A DNA stretch of 64,000 bases, from NCBI RefSeq assembly GCF_027945075.1, contig NZ_CP116034.1, positions 3,286,001-3,350,000 of the forward strand, in the 5' to 3' direction. The DNA comes from Chryseobacterium sp. CY350. Its GTDB lineage: Bacteria > Bacteroidota > Bacteroidia > Flavobacteriales > Weeksellaceae. Below, piece by piece: positions 34,161-43,856 of this stretch (position 1 is its first letter; each line of letters starts with the position of its first letter). The translations under genes and the position numbers were made by a program. A model generated the notes under the pieces. The model did not search any database and was not told the DNA's origin. It saw nothing but the letters and a program-made list of their open reading frames with translations.

Positions 34161-37100
34161 TTAAAAACTCAATCCCACACCACCGGAAATCCTTCCGCCA
34201 TCTTCCCCTGTAAAATAATCGACTCTTGCAGAAAACGTTTCCAAGATATTCATCCAAAATCCTGCACCGACTCCTTGATGCCATTTATCGGACTGCTCAC
34301 CGTCTTTCCAGACTCTTCCCAAATCATAACCAACTAAAATTCCTAAGTTCGTAGGAACGACATTGTTTTTTATTCTTCCGAAATTCCAGCGGATCTCAGA
34401 ATTGTTGGCGAAATATGATTTTCCTGCAAATCTTTCATTTCTGTAAGCACGCATACCATTGCTTCCGCCGATTGCTGCAGCCTGATAGAATTCAAAGTTA
34501 TTATTGTTGATGATCATTGCATTGCTGGAGTTGGCAAATACAAATTTCCCTCTCTTATCAATTCTGTGGAATAGGTTTAACCTTCCATTGAAATTGGCGA
34601 AGTTTTGTTTAAATTCTGATAGATTGGTTTTCCAACCTGCATTTAAAATCATTTCCAGACCTAAAGTAGGGAAGGCTTTATTGTCTAAATTTTTAAAACT
34701 AAATGTATAGTTTGCCCCTGCAAATTGTTGTCCGTTAAAAACTTCAGGATTCACATCCGGAGAAACAGCCACAAAACGGTCATTATTATACTGTACTTTC
34801 GAATGTTCAAAATTCAGCTGGAACTGATGTTTTAAATTCAGCCAGCTTGTTTTCGAAATAGATGGCGCGAATTTAATCTGAGAAATACGCACTCTGTTGT
34901 AGTCTCTGCTGTCTTCGTCGACATTATTGATGCTTTCATTACCCAAACCGAAGAATGTTCTGGCAAAAAATGGAGTGGTAAACGTCGCGTCAATTCCGGC
35001 ATCCCAACCTCCAATAGCTTTTTTGAAAATTCCTTTGTATCCCAAATTAAAACCACCCGTTGCCGTATAGAAATTAGCACTTAAACTATGTTTTTGAGTA
35101 AAAGGATCGCGAATGAAATTATTGACCGTGTAATTTGATACAATTCCTAAAATCACGCCGTCATCCGGATTAAAATTCGCCATCGGATATCCTGCAAAGA
35201 AGTTATATTTCGGGTGCTTCCAATTGTAGGTATTGACATCGTAATCGTCGGTGATATGTTTTGCGGCAGATTTGGCGTTGTAAGTATTTTTTGAAGATTT
35301 AAAGTCGTAAATCTTTACCTTCTTTCCGTTTTCTACATTGTAAGTGTCGTGATTGTAACCACCAATTAATCTGATGTTAATCTTAGATTTTCCTTCACCG
35401 GAAACTTCATAAAAATCATCGTCTTCCAAACCGTAGATCCAGAGTTCTTTGGTTTTGCTATCATTGTATTTTTTTTCGAAAACCAATCTTTCACCTTCAA
35501 TTTTGTCTAGCTGATACTGTTTAACTTCAACAGAATTTTCTGATTTAATGATGACAAATTTATCTTTATTTACCGTGCCTGCTAATGGAATTTTTTCCTG
35601 TAAAACATCAAAATATTGTGCAGCATAATCTTCTAATTTATCTTTTCTGAGTTTTAGTTTTCTCTGGATATCTTTAATTGTTTCATCCTGAACTTCTTTG
35701 GGTAAATTATCAAAAGCACGGTCGATATCGTTATCTGATAAATGTTCCTGAATGTATTTTGCCTGAGTGATCCAGTCTTCCTGATTGGCGTTTTTTAAGA
35801 AAATTAAATCGATAGGAAAAGGTTCCATATTCATCCAACGCACGCTTTTAATATCGTCTTTAAATGTTTTCATATGGCGGATCGCGGGGATATTCATGAT
35901 GACTTTAAAGGCCGTTCCGTCGTAGTTGCTGAATGCCTGATCTCTGTCCCTGGGAATCGGTTTGTAAACTATTTTATTGCCTACTTTATATTCTGCCCAT
36001 TTCCATTGATCTTCGTGTCTGTCCCAATCGCCGATCAGCATATCAAAAATTCTTGCTCTGATGTAAAGATCCTGATCTACTGAATATTTCCCGTCTTTTC
36101 GCATATTTTTCATAACATCTGAAGTTGAAACAATGTCTGTAGCATTATCCAACGACTGCAAGGTTTTGGGATCAGAAGAAAAACGTTCTTCAATCATATA
36201 CAGTTCGTCACCATAATTTTGATTATACTTTCCTAATGATTTTTGTTTAGGAATATAAAAAAGTTCCGGATTACTGTGAAAAATACCCAGCTTGTCGATC
36301 ATATTGTTGACGGCAAAGCCCGTAAAAGGATGATTGGTAGTGTAAAAATCAAGCAAAAATCTTTCAGGAAATGTGTTGTTGAGTTCGCTCCCGAAACTAT
36401 TTTTCTTGAATGCCTGTGCATTTAAAAAACGGACTGCACTTTTCTTGATTCCGCGCATTACAAATTCCTGCCCGTCGTTGGTTTTCAGACGTAAGCTGTT
36501 CGACTGGTTTCCGCCACCTTCTCTTACGGGAGAATATCCGGGATTCATGTCTGAAAGATTTTTAGTCTGAACCTCAATCGGAAGTGCGTAATATTTTCTG
36601 TAGTGATTTCCCCAAAGCCAACTGTAGAATTTTCCGGCTTTTGTCTGTTTCTCAGAATAAATTGTTGACTTTACGGTTGCAGGTAACGAATCTGGATAAT
36701 TATTTATAAAATCTTGAGGTTTTTTAAGGACGGAGATCTGCGTCAGTTTTTCAAGCGTATTATTTTTAGTTGAAAAATATTCAACATCAGAACTCAAATC
36801 TTTTCTCATATTTAAAACAGCAAATCCGCTTCCACCATAAGAGAAATCAGTTTTCTCAACAATCGTAGCAGGATCGGTTTTAGATGCTGCACCACTGATA
36901 ATTTGTTTGATATTTTTGTTCTCGTGATACTGAAGATTGTGGTCATGACCTGAAACCAGAATTACATTTTCTTTATCCTGAATAATACTTTTAATTCTAT
37001 TGGCAAATTCTGCATAATGTGCATTGCTGATGTCTTCCATGCTTGCGCCAGAAGAACTTCGCAAAACATTGATTAAACTTGCAACTCCCGGAACAGGAAG

Positions 37101-37874
37101 TTTCCCGTGGAAAGAAGAGATATGTGATTTTGCAGAATTAAAACCCGCATGAACTCCCGAACTGATTACAGGATGATGTAAGGCAACAATAATTCTCTTA
37201 TCCTGATTTTTTGTGATTAAATCTTTGAATTCTGTGTAAAAATCCTCTTTCGTTTTAATATCGCAGCCTTTGTTGATTCCGGGATACTTGTCCCAGTTGA
37301 TTAAAGCCCATTCAGAATCTATAACGATCAATTTGATATCTTTGGTTAAATTAATATCATCAATCGGACAAGAATTTTTTGGTAGAAAAGCTTTTTTGTC
37401 GTTTAAATAAGATTTTACAAATTCTTCCTGAGCTTTCAAACCTTCCAGACCGTGATACCAATCGTGGTTTCCCGGAATGACCAAAGTTTTTCCCTTAAAA
37501 TTTTTCGTTATAGCCAGTTGGTTTTCCAGTTTTTGTTTAGCTAAAGGATAACCTTTATCACTTTCTTTAGGCATTCCCAACGGATAAATGTTGTCTCCTA
37601 AAAACAAAAGCATTGAATTTTTGTCGGCTGAGTCTAATTTGTTTTTAATGAAATTTAAAGTGTTCTGCGCTTGCGGTTCATCTGCATTTCCAGCATCGCC
37701 AACGAGGAATATTTTATAATCATTTTCAGTTTTTATTGCAGAATTTCGTATCTCATGCACGTTTTTTCCTTTTTGTACGTTATAGGTTGCACACGAAAAC
37801 AGAAATCCGGAAAGAAGGATTGTTCTCACGATTGGTAAGAACATTTTTCGATCAAATTTAAAGGATAAATTCAT
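34161..37874 (-). CDS. metallophosphoesterase fused to BamA/TamA-like outer-membrane barrel
   Basis: Large exported protein of 1237 residues with a lipoprotein-like signal (LSGFLFSC; Cys near 28). Residues about 52-370 are a calcineurin-type phosphoesterase: FLVGDAGNAD, FLGDNIYPLG, PGNHDWYHG, HHPVISSG and SGHDHNLQ give the usual metal ligands. A middle region with HEDQWKWAEY follows, and the last 350 or so residues alternate like a D15/BamA barrel, ending GGVGLSF with terminal Phe. The N-terminal enzyme probably sits on one side of the outer membrane. An alternative start is Met 11. Confidence 0.85.
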   Translation of the reverse strand: MNLSFKFDRKMFLPIVRTILLSGFLFSCATYNVQKGKNVHEIRNSAIKTENDYKIFLVGDAGNADEPQAQNTLNFIKNKLDSADKNSMLLFLGDNIYPLGMPKESDKGYPLAKQKLENQLAITKNFKGKTLVIPGNHDWYHGLEGLKAQEEFVKSYLNDKKAFLPKNSCPIDDINLTKDIKLIVIDSEWALINWDKYPGINKGCDIKTKEDFYTEFKDLITKNQDKRIIVALHHPVISSGVHAGFNSAKSHISSFHGKLPVPGVASLINVLRSSSGASMEDISNAHYAEFANRIKSIIQDKENVILVSGHDHNLQYHENKNIKQIISGAASKTDPATIVEKTDFSYGGSGFAVLNMRKDLSSDVEYFSTKNNTLEKLTQISVLKKPQDFINNYPDSLPATVKSTIYSEKQTKAGKFYSWLWGNHYRKYYALPIEVQTKNLSDMNPGYSPVREGGGNQSNSLRLKTNDGQEFVMRGIKKSAVRFLNAQAFKKNSFGSELNNTFPERFLLDFYTTNHPFTGFAVNNMIDKLGIFHSNPELFYIPKQKSLGKYNQNYGDELYMIEERFSSDPKTLQSLDNATDIVSTSDVMKNMRKDGKYSVDQDLYIRARIFDMLIGDWDRHEDQWKWAEYKVGNKIVYKPIPRDRDQAFSNYDGTAFKVIMNIPAIRHMKTFKDDIKSVRWMNMEPFPIDLIFLKNANQEDWITQAKYIQEHLSDNDIDRAFDNLPKEVQDETIKDIQRKLKLRKDKLEDYAAQYFDVLQEKIPLAGTVNKDKFVIIKSENSVEVKQYQLDKIEGERLVFEKKYNDSKTKELWIYGLEDDDFYEVSGEGKSKINIRLIGGYNHDTYNVENGKKVKIYDFKSSKNTYNAKSAAKHITDDYDVNTYNWKHPKYNFFAGYPMANFNPDDGVILGIVSNYTVNNFIRDPFTQKHSLSANFYTATGGFNLGYKGIFKKAIGGWDAGIDATFTTPFFARTFFGLGNESINNVDEDSRDYNRVRISQIKFAPSISKTSWLNLKHQFQLNFEHSKVQYNNDRFVAVSPDVNPEVFNGQQFAGANYTFSFKNLDNKAFPTLGLEMILNAGWKTNLSEFKQNFANFNGRLNLFHRIDKRGKFVFANSSNAMIINNNNFEFYQAAAIGGSNGMRAYRNERFAGKSYFANNSEIRWNFGRIKNNVVPTNLGILVGYDLGRVWKDGEQSDKWHQGVGAGFWMNILETFSARVDYFTGEDGGRISGGVGLSF

Positions 37875-37900
37875 ACATTTACATTAAGAAAAATTCAGAA

Positions 37901-39073
37901 ATGAGCGTTTTAAACAAAGCCAAAAATTATGTAGAAAACTTATTCAAAGATAAGTTATCTTCTGTATATTTTTATCATAATTTTATTCATACAACGTACG
38001 CTGTCAACAAGGCTGAAGAGATTATCAGTCACTCTGAAGTTTCTGAGGCAGATCGGGAAAAGATCTTGCTTGCATTGTGGTTTCATGATGTAGGTTTCAC
38101 AGGTTGCGATGCAGAAGGTCATGAGAAAAAAGGAGTGGAGATTCTTACTGAATTTCTTCTTCATGAAAATGCATCGAGAGAATATATTGATGAGGTTTCA
38201 AAATTGATTTTGTCAACAGAAAAATATCATCAGCCACAAAACTTTCTTGAGGAAATCATGAAAGATGCAGATTTCAGTCATTTTGCAAGTCCATTTTATC
38301 ATGATTCTGCAGAAGCTCTGCGAAAAGAATGGGAACTTACAGGTGGAATGTGCTTTTCTAATGACGAATGGAACGTCATGAATGTAGATTTTCTGAAAAA
38401 CAAGCATAGATATTTTACAGATTATGCAAAAGAAAACTGGGAGCCTCTAAAAATGAAAAATGTAAAAAAGCTGGAAAAAAAGCTTGAAAAAGAAGAAAAA
38501 CCAAAAAAGGAAAATTCTGATTCTAAAAAAGATAAAGACCAAAAATCTGACAGGAGTGTAGACACACTTTTTAGGATTACTTTAAATAATCATACGAGAT
38601 TGAGTGATATTGCCGACAGCAAAGCCAATATTTTGCTTTCTGTAAATGCGATTATTATCTCGGTTTGTCTGTCTGTTTTGGTTCCGAAATTAGATACTCC
38701 GAAAAATGCCCATTTAATTATACCTACTTTTTTCCTTTTGATTTCGAGTGTTTTAACAATTATTTTTGCCATTCTCTCGACAAAACCAAATGTGACTAAA
38801 ACTACATTTACAAATAAAGATATTGAAGATCGAAAAGTGAATCTTTTATTTTTTGGAAATTTCCAGCAGATGAAATTTGATCATTATCTGAGTTCCATGC
38901 ATGATTTGATAAAAGACAGAGATTATATCTACGATTCTATGGTGAAAGATTTGTATTTCCTCGGGAAGGTTTTAGATAGAAAATATAAATTGCTATCAAT
39001 TACCTACAACATTTTTATGGCAGGAATTATCATTTCTGTACTGTCTTTTGCGTATGCTTTTCTTAGTCTTTAA
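37901..39073 (+). CDS. HD-domain protein fused to Pycsar-type membrane module (PycTM/DUF5706)
   Basis: 390 residues. N-terminal HD phosphohydrolase domain (about 1-180) with H30, the doublet H62-D63 (LWFHDVGF), H74 and a later KDADFSHF Asp; these fit a metal-dependent HD phosphodiesterase. A Lys/Glu linker (about 185-220) follows, then a PycTM/DUF5706 module from about 228 (DTLFRITLNNHTRLSDIADSKA), with two adjacent membrane helices and a third at the C-terminus. PycTM is the membrane-effector domain of Pycsar antiphage systems. No cyclase gene is adjacent. It converges with a GAF gene. Confidence 0.83.
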   Translation: MSVLNKAKNYVENLFKDKLSSVYFYHNFIHTTYAVNKAEEIISHSEVSEADREKILLALWFHDVGFTGCDAEGHEKKGVEILTEFLLHENASREYIDEVSKLILSTEKYHQPQNFLEEIMKDADFSHFASPFYHDSAEALRKEWELTGGMCFSNDEWNVMNVDFLKNKHRYFTDYAKENWEPLKMKNVKKLEKKLEKEEKPKKENSDSKKDKDQKSDRSVDTLFRITLNNHTRLSDIADSKANILLSVNAIIISVCLSVLVPKLDTPKNAHLIIPTFFLLISSVLTIIFAILSTKPNVTKTTFTNKDIEDRKVNLLFFGNFQQMKFDHYLSSMHDLIKDRDYIYDSMVKDLYFLGKVLDRKYKLLSITYNIFMAGIIISVLSFAYAFLSL

Positions 39074-39083
39074 AGATAAATAT

Positions 39084-41387
39084 TTAAACGAAAGAAACCC
39101 TCAAAGCTAACAAACCTGTAATTCCCTGAAGATCTTCAACTCTTAGAAATTCAACATCAGCTTTCAAGACATTTAGTTTTTGAAGTCTGTTGATATATTG
39201 TAAATATTCACGTTGGTTTTCCATTCCGAAATAGACGATTGTGATTTTTCCCGGACAAGTAATTCTTTCTGCGGAATCTTTCACGTGAGCTTTCTCCAAT
39301 CTTTTCTTAATGATTTCAAAATTAGAATTGAAAGCGCCGTCTACATCAAAACGCTTCTCATCCATTCGGAAGCGGATGTCTATTTTTTCGTTATAAACAA
39401 AAATTAAAGATGCAATGTCAAGTGAGATTGGGAGATCTTTTTTGAATAAATCAAACTCATGCTCCATTGTACAGATTGTCTCAAGCTGCCAATATCTCAG
39501 TTCGTGAACAAACTTTGATGAATATGGCATTTCCGGAGCAATATTATGACCAATGTAGAGATTGTGCTCTACGCCATCAGATTTAAATCTTTCAAAATAA
39601 TGCGGAAATATTTCCTGAGCAACAGCCTGTTTTTGATCTAAAATATCTGCCAGCTTACGGTTAAGAAGAGTTATAGAATCATCTAAATTTTTTCGGTTGG
39701 CATAAAAAAGATCATTTTGTGTAAAAACCTGACTGAAATAGTTTTTGATTTTAGCTTTGATATTTTCATCAGTTTTTATTTCTAACTGACCTTGGAGAAA
39801 TGGATGAATTTCTTCTCGTAAAAATCGCTGAAATCTCTGTTCGGTATCTGCTTTGATCTCGTTGTTGAGTTCGTTTTCAAAAATATCCAAAGCCAGAGAA
39901 TATTTTTCTGTTTCTGATGAATTTAAAAGAATCATAACTTCACAAATTCCGTCGATCTGCTGATTAAGATCTTCAAGCATCAGATTGTAGCGCTTTTCTG
40001 AAGACGCACGAATATCTGAGAAACTGAATAAAGGTGTCAGATTTTTAAACGAAATCTCTTTTAAAGTATATATTTTTTTTGAGAGAAAAGCATTAAAATA
40101 GCGTTCGGCTTCGTTTCTGAATTTCCAGATTACGCTGTCATGAATGGTTGTATATTCCCGTTGGATAATGGCCTCAATCTGATTATTTCTTTCGTAAGAA
40201 AACCTGCTGAGGGAGAAAATAATCATCTCGGCTACAAACTCAAGCTTTTTCAGTTTTAATCCGTTGAGACTGTTATGAATAGGCGAAGTAAACTCCATGA
40301 TCGCGAGCAGTTCACCATCTTTCATAATAGGAATCACCATGAAACTATTGATCTGATTGTCTTTCAGAATGCTAAATGACGGCAGTTTTTTTATTTCATC
40401 ATCAAGTTTGTCGACATTAGAAACTACAATTGGTTTTGAGTTGTAAGTTATATTTTCAAAAGCTGTTTTGCGAATTTCTTCATCAAAAGTATTTAGCCAA
40501 AAATCTAAAAGATAATTGGTGAAAACATTTTCGTAAATCGGAAGTTTTTCGAGTCTTTTATTTTTCGTATTAAAGAGCATTAAACCAAAATTAAGCTCCG
40601 CGACGTCGAAGTACGATTTGAAAATTTCCTGCAGATTTTCATCAGGAGCCGGATTTTGAGGATCGATTCTGATGAGCGTAGATTTCAGATCAGAAAGGGC
40701 AACTTCCGAAGTGCAGTCTACTAAAGAAATGATGCTGAAACCATTTAAGATCCAGGATTCAAGAGGGAAATGTTTTTTCCAGAGATGTATATCGTCTAAA
40801 TTTTCTAAAAGAATATCTAAAATTTCTTCATCAGGAATTACTGTGCCTTCAGCCGGATACACATCACTGAAATCTGAGTTGACAGTGATTTTATAATGTT
40901 TAATAATTCCGTCTTTGTTAGGAATGTCGTAATAGAAAGGGATCGTAACTTTGATGTCTTTTTTCAGATAGGTCTGCAAAATAAGGCAGCAGCAGAAAAC
41001 ATAATATTCGTCATCGCTGATGTCTCTGAATTCTATTTCAAAATCTTTTCCGGCATCATTTAAAATATTCTGAAATCTTTCGGTGTAATTGAATGTAATA
41101 TTGGTAAGAGGAATTCCTGCGGCCTTAATCTCATTCCGAGTCAATCCTGTGGGAAAGAGATCTGCAAGCAAAAGTCTGATTAGGTCGCGATGTTTTTCAA
41201 ATAGAGACAAATCCTGAAAACCGTCTCGTAATTCTTTAAAATTTCTTGTTTTTTCGATCAGGGATTGTGCGTAAGTTGCTCGATATTCCAGCCGATCGTT
41301 ATATCGAATATGTTCTAAAACATCCAAATATTTTTTGAACGATATAAAAACCTGAAACGGACTTTCTTTCTTGTAAAGATTTGACAA
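39084..41387 (-). CDS. large GAF-domain protein
   Basis: 767-residue cytoplasmic protein without signal or membrane helix. A GAF domain is suggested around residues 290-410 (FGLMLFNTKNKRLEKLP ... SFMVIPIMKDGELLAIMEFTSP). The N-terminal 250 residues and the C-terminal half (helical, then beta-rich, ending GITGLLALRVSFV) are not assignable. No kinase, cyclase, GGDEF or DNA-binding motif is visible. Similar GAF proteins are common in Chryseobacterium. It ends 10 bp from the convergent HD-PycTM gene. The role may be sensing a small ligand, but this is inferred from the domain only. Confidence 0.75.
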   Translation of the reverse strand: MSNLYKKESPFQVFISFKKYLDVLEHIRYNDRLEYRATYAQSLIEKTRNFKELRDGFQDLSLFEKHRDLIRLLLADLFPTGLTRNEIKAAGIPLTNITFNYTERFQNILNDAGKDFEIEFRDISDDEYYVFCCCLILQTYLKKDIKVTIPFYYDIPNKDGIIKHYKITVNSDFSDVYPAEGTVIPDEEILDILLENLDDIHLWKKHFPLESWILNGFSIISLVDCTSEVALSDLKSTLIRIDPQNPAPDENLQEIFKSYFDVAELNFGLMLFNTKNKRLEKLPIYENVFTNYLLDFWLNTFDEEIRKTAFENITYNSKPIVVSNVDKLDDEIKKLPSFSILKDNQINSFMVIPIMKDGELLAIMEFTSPIHNSLNGLKLKKLEFVAEMIIFSLSRFSYERNNQIEAIIQREYTTIHDSVIWKFRNEAERYFNAFLSKKIYTLKEISFKNLTPLFSFSDIRASSEKRYNLMLEDLNQQIDGICEVMILLNSSETEKYSLALDIFENELNNEIKADTEQRFQRFLREEIHPFLQGQLEIKTDENIKAKIKNYFSQVFTQNDLFYANRKNLDDSITLLNRKLADILDQKQAVAQEIFPHYFERFKSDGVEHNLYIGHNIAPEMPYSSKFVHELRYWQLETICTMEHEFDLFKKDLPISLDIASLIFVYNEKIDIRFRMDEKRFDVDGAFNSNFEIIKKRLEKAHVKDSAERITCPGKITIVYFGMENQREYLQYINRLQKLNVLKADVEFLRVEDLQGITGLLALRVSFV

Positions 41388-41529
41388 AATGAAAAAATTG
41401 TAAAGGTAAAGGTATGAAAAAAGGATTTTTTAAAGAGGTTGCAAAAGCAAATTAAAGTAGTGATATATTAAATCAATCAATTCTAATTTAGTGCTCAGCT
41501 AATCGCACTCCTTATGCAATTATAGTGAA

Positions 41530-42018
41530 TTACTTTTTTGGCTTTAGAGAAAAGTTATCAACGTAAACAGCCTGATGAATTCCATTTAATAAAACTTTCA
41601 GACCAAGATTTGAATCCTTCTTTAAGTTAATGTCATAAGTTTTTTTTCCTGATGTTATTTTTGAAGGTTTAGTTATAGAAACAAAAGATTTTACATCGCT
41701 GATGTTATGAGTTGAGAAAATATCTAGTGTGGTTTCTCCGCCATTATCTGAAATATCAAAAGTTAATATATACTTACCTGCTTTAATTTTTGGGGTGGTT
41801 ATATACATGTTCTCTTGTGGATTCGTCACTGAGTAAAATACAATTTTCTTGTCACTTGCATACAGCATCGCTTTTCCTTGGTGAGCAGTCCAGCATTTAT
41901 TAATTTCTTTCCATGCATCGAAATTTTCTGTAATCGAGCTTACCGTTTTGCATTGTGCGTTTGCTGTCAGAAATCCTCCGAAAGCTATTATTCCTGTGAG
42001 TGCAATTATTTTTTTCAT
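41530..42018 (-). CDS. small exported beta-sandwich protein
   Basis: 162-residue protein with a clear signal peptide (MKKIIALTGIIAFGGFLTANAQ). The mature part begins CKTVSSITENFDAWKE and is beta-rich with YILTFDISDN and AVYVDNFSLKPKK, a pattern seen in jelly-roll domains placed before C-terminal sorting tails in Bacteroidota secreted proteins (cleaved-adhesin-like). No type IX sorting domain is seen at the end. Single gene; downstream is the GAF gene on the same strand, 142 bp away. Function unknown. The 296-bp spacer on its upstream side holds only the nuo terminator. Confidence 0.7.
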   Translation of the reverse strand: MKKIIALTGIIAFGGFLTANAQCKTVSSITENFDAWKEINKCWTAHQGKAMLYASDKKIVFYSVTNPQENMYITTPKIKAGKYILTFDISDNGGETTLDIFSTHNISDVKSFVSITKPSKITSGKKTYDINLKKDSNLGLKVLLNGIHQAVYVDNFSLKPKK

Positions 42019-42261
42019 AGAGAATTTTTAGATATTGTTCGATATATCTTTACTAATATTATCATTTACAGAGACGTTTGCAAACCTGTAAATACTTTGT
42101 AAAGATAAAAAAATACGGTCGTAATTAAACTTTGAAAAATACCGTTGATGTAAGAAAATTTTAAATTATTGTTTGTTTCTGTAGATTGTTGTGAATTGGA
42201 AATGTTTATTCTAACTCATTTGATCATCATCAGAATGAAGGACAATATTTTGATATTTGTC

Positions 42262-42294
42262 AAAAAAAAAGCGCAACCTCAAAGATGCGCTTTT
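42262..42294 (-). terminator. terminator of the nuo operon
   Basis: Stem AAAAGCGCA/TGCGCTTTT around a 10-base loop; on the minus strand it is followed by nine T, 20 bp past the nuoN stop. Confidence 0.88.
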
Positions 42295-42314
42295 ATATAT
42301 ATGAAGATAGTTTT

Positions 42315-43700
42315 TTATAATCCAAACTGTTTTGCAAACAAATCAGGGTAAACTCCCAAAACTACCAATGAAGCGATAATAAGTACTGCTACGATATTGT
42401 AAGTTATGGTTACTTTCTCTGAAGTTTTGAAAGTGGTTTCTTTAAAGAAGAACATTGCAATAATCAGTCTTAAATAATAAGCAATAGAAATTGCCGAACC
42501 TAAAACCGCTACGATCACTAAGAAAGTATTGTCATCTTTCGTCAACGCCTGAGCAAACAATGAGAATTTACCCATAAACCCTGCAGTCAAAGGAATTCCT
42601 GCCATTGATAGTAAAGAGATAGTTGCTACAACAGCCAATAGAGGTTCTGTTTTTGCCAATCCTTTGAAAGCTCCGAAAGAAGTTTCTCGCTTGATTTTTT
42701 CTACCCAAATTAAACACATAAAAACTCCAACTGTGGATAGTGAATATGCGAATAAGTAGAAAGCTAATGTGTACGTCGAAAGTGCATTCATTCCGAAGAA
42801 AACCAACCCGATATATCCTGCATGAGATACTGACGAGTACGCCAACATTCTTTTTGCATTCGTTTGTGCAAGTCCCATTACATTGGCAAGAACCAAAGTG
42901 ATGATTAGGAACACACCAAGAATATTAATCCATTCAGCAGTTACGCCAGAGAATCCGATGGTCATTAATCTGAATAAAGCGAAGAAACCTGAGATTTTCA
43001 CAACACTTGCCATGAAAGCAGTGATTAATGAAGGTGAACCAGCATAAACATCCGGACTCCACATGTGGAACGGTGCTAAAGCTACTTTAAACGACATCGC
43101 ACAAAGCATTAGGATCACTCCTAAAATCAACATGATGTTTTTAGGATTCGTAATCGTGAATTCCTGAATTCTATATAAATCGAAAGTTCCTGTACTTCCG
43201 TAGATAAATGCGATACCAAACAACAAGAAACCTGTTGCAAATGCACCCATCAGGAAATATTTAATCGAAGCTTCGTTTGATCTTAAATCTGTTTTGTTCG
43301 CTCCAGCCATTACATACAACGGAATAGAAAGAATTTCAATGCCTAAGAATAAAGTTACTAAGTTTTGGAAACCGAAAAGGATAATTCCACCACAAAGAGC
43401 AAAAAGCATCAAGGCATACAATTCTGACTGATGGCTTCTATGATTGCTGAATGCAAAACCTCCAAGGAAGAACAACAGTAATGTCGTTACCAAAGATATT
43501 TTAGTAAACAACGCAGTGTTTGCGGTGTAGTCATACATGTGTCTGTATTGCGCAAAAAATGAAGCTTCCGGTAAGAAACTCACGTACAATGCAATGATTA
43601 ATCCAAAAATCCCAATGTATCTTGCGAATTTTCCTTGCTCAAAAACTCCCGAAAATAACGCAGCAACTGCAGTTAGGAAAACAATAATTAAAACACTCAT
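42315..43700 (-). CDS. nuoN: complex I subunit NuoN
   Basis: Proton-pumping antiporter-like membrane subunit of NADH:quinone oxidoreductase, 461 residues, about 14 hydrophobic helices. Family signs are the conserved Lys/Glu helices around GIEILSIPLYVMAG, FHMWSPDVYAGSP and KRMLAYSSVSHAGYIG. It is the last gene of the nuo operon, 156 bp after nuoM, in a spacer with degenerate period-7 repeats, and is followed by a strong terminator. Confidence 0.96.
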   Translation of the reverse strand: MSVLIIVFLTAVAALFSGVFEQGKFARYIGIFGLIIALYVSFLPEASFFAQYRHMYDYTANTALFTKISLVTTLLLFFLGGFAFSNHRSHQSELYALMLFALCGGIILFGFQNLVTLFLGIEILSIPLYVMAGANKTDLRSNEASIKYFLMGAFATGFLLFGIAFIYGSTGTFDLYRIQEFTITNPKNIMLILGVILMLCAMSFKVALAPFHMWSPDVYAGSPSLITAFMASVVKISGFFALFRLMTIGFSGVTAEWINILGVFLIITLVLANVMGLAQTNAKRMLAYSSVSHAGYIGLVFFGMNALSTYTLAFYLFAYSLSTVGVFMCLIWVEKIKRETSFGAFKGLAKTEPLLAVVATISLLSMAGIPLTAGFMGKFSLFAQALTKDDNTFLVIVAVLGSAISIAYYLRLIIAMFFFKETTFKTSEKVTITYNIVAVLIIASLVVLGVYPDLFAKQFGL

Positions 43701-43710
43701 AATTTATATT

Positions 43711-43855
43711 TGAGATTGGAGATCGAAAGGTTTAAAAATCAAGTTGTTAGTTTAAGTTTAAAGTTGTCAAATTCAGTCTTTAAAATCTTTATCTATTTTC
43801 TTTTCTCTTTAATCTGTACGCTCTCTGAATAATTCTTAATCTTTTACTATTTAAA
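43711..43855. repeat. degenerate period-7 repeat region, nuoM-nuoN spacer
   Basis: Reading in steps of seven gives related units (TGAGATT, GGAGATC; later TTTATCT, ATTTTCT, TTTCTCT, TTAATCT). The pattern is worn and less certain than in the other spacers. Confidence 0.4.
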
Positions 43856-43856
43856 T

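Noticed and set aside
37901..41387. Complete Pycsar defence system
   Set aside because: The effector-type domain is there but no uridylate/cytidylate cyclase gene is adjacent, and the neighbouring GAF protein shows no cyclase motif.
42169..42351. 60-codon plus-strand frame over the nuo terminator
   Set aside because: It runs through the terminator hairpin and into nuoN antisense; no start signal and no protein-like pattern.
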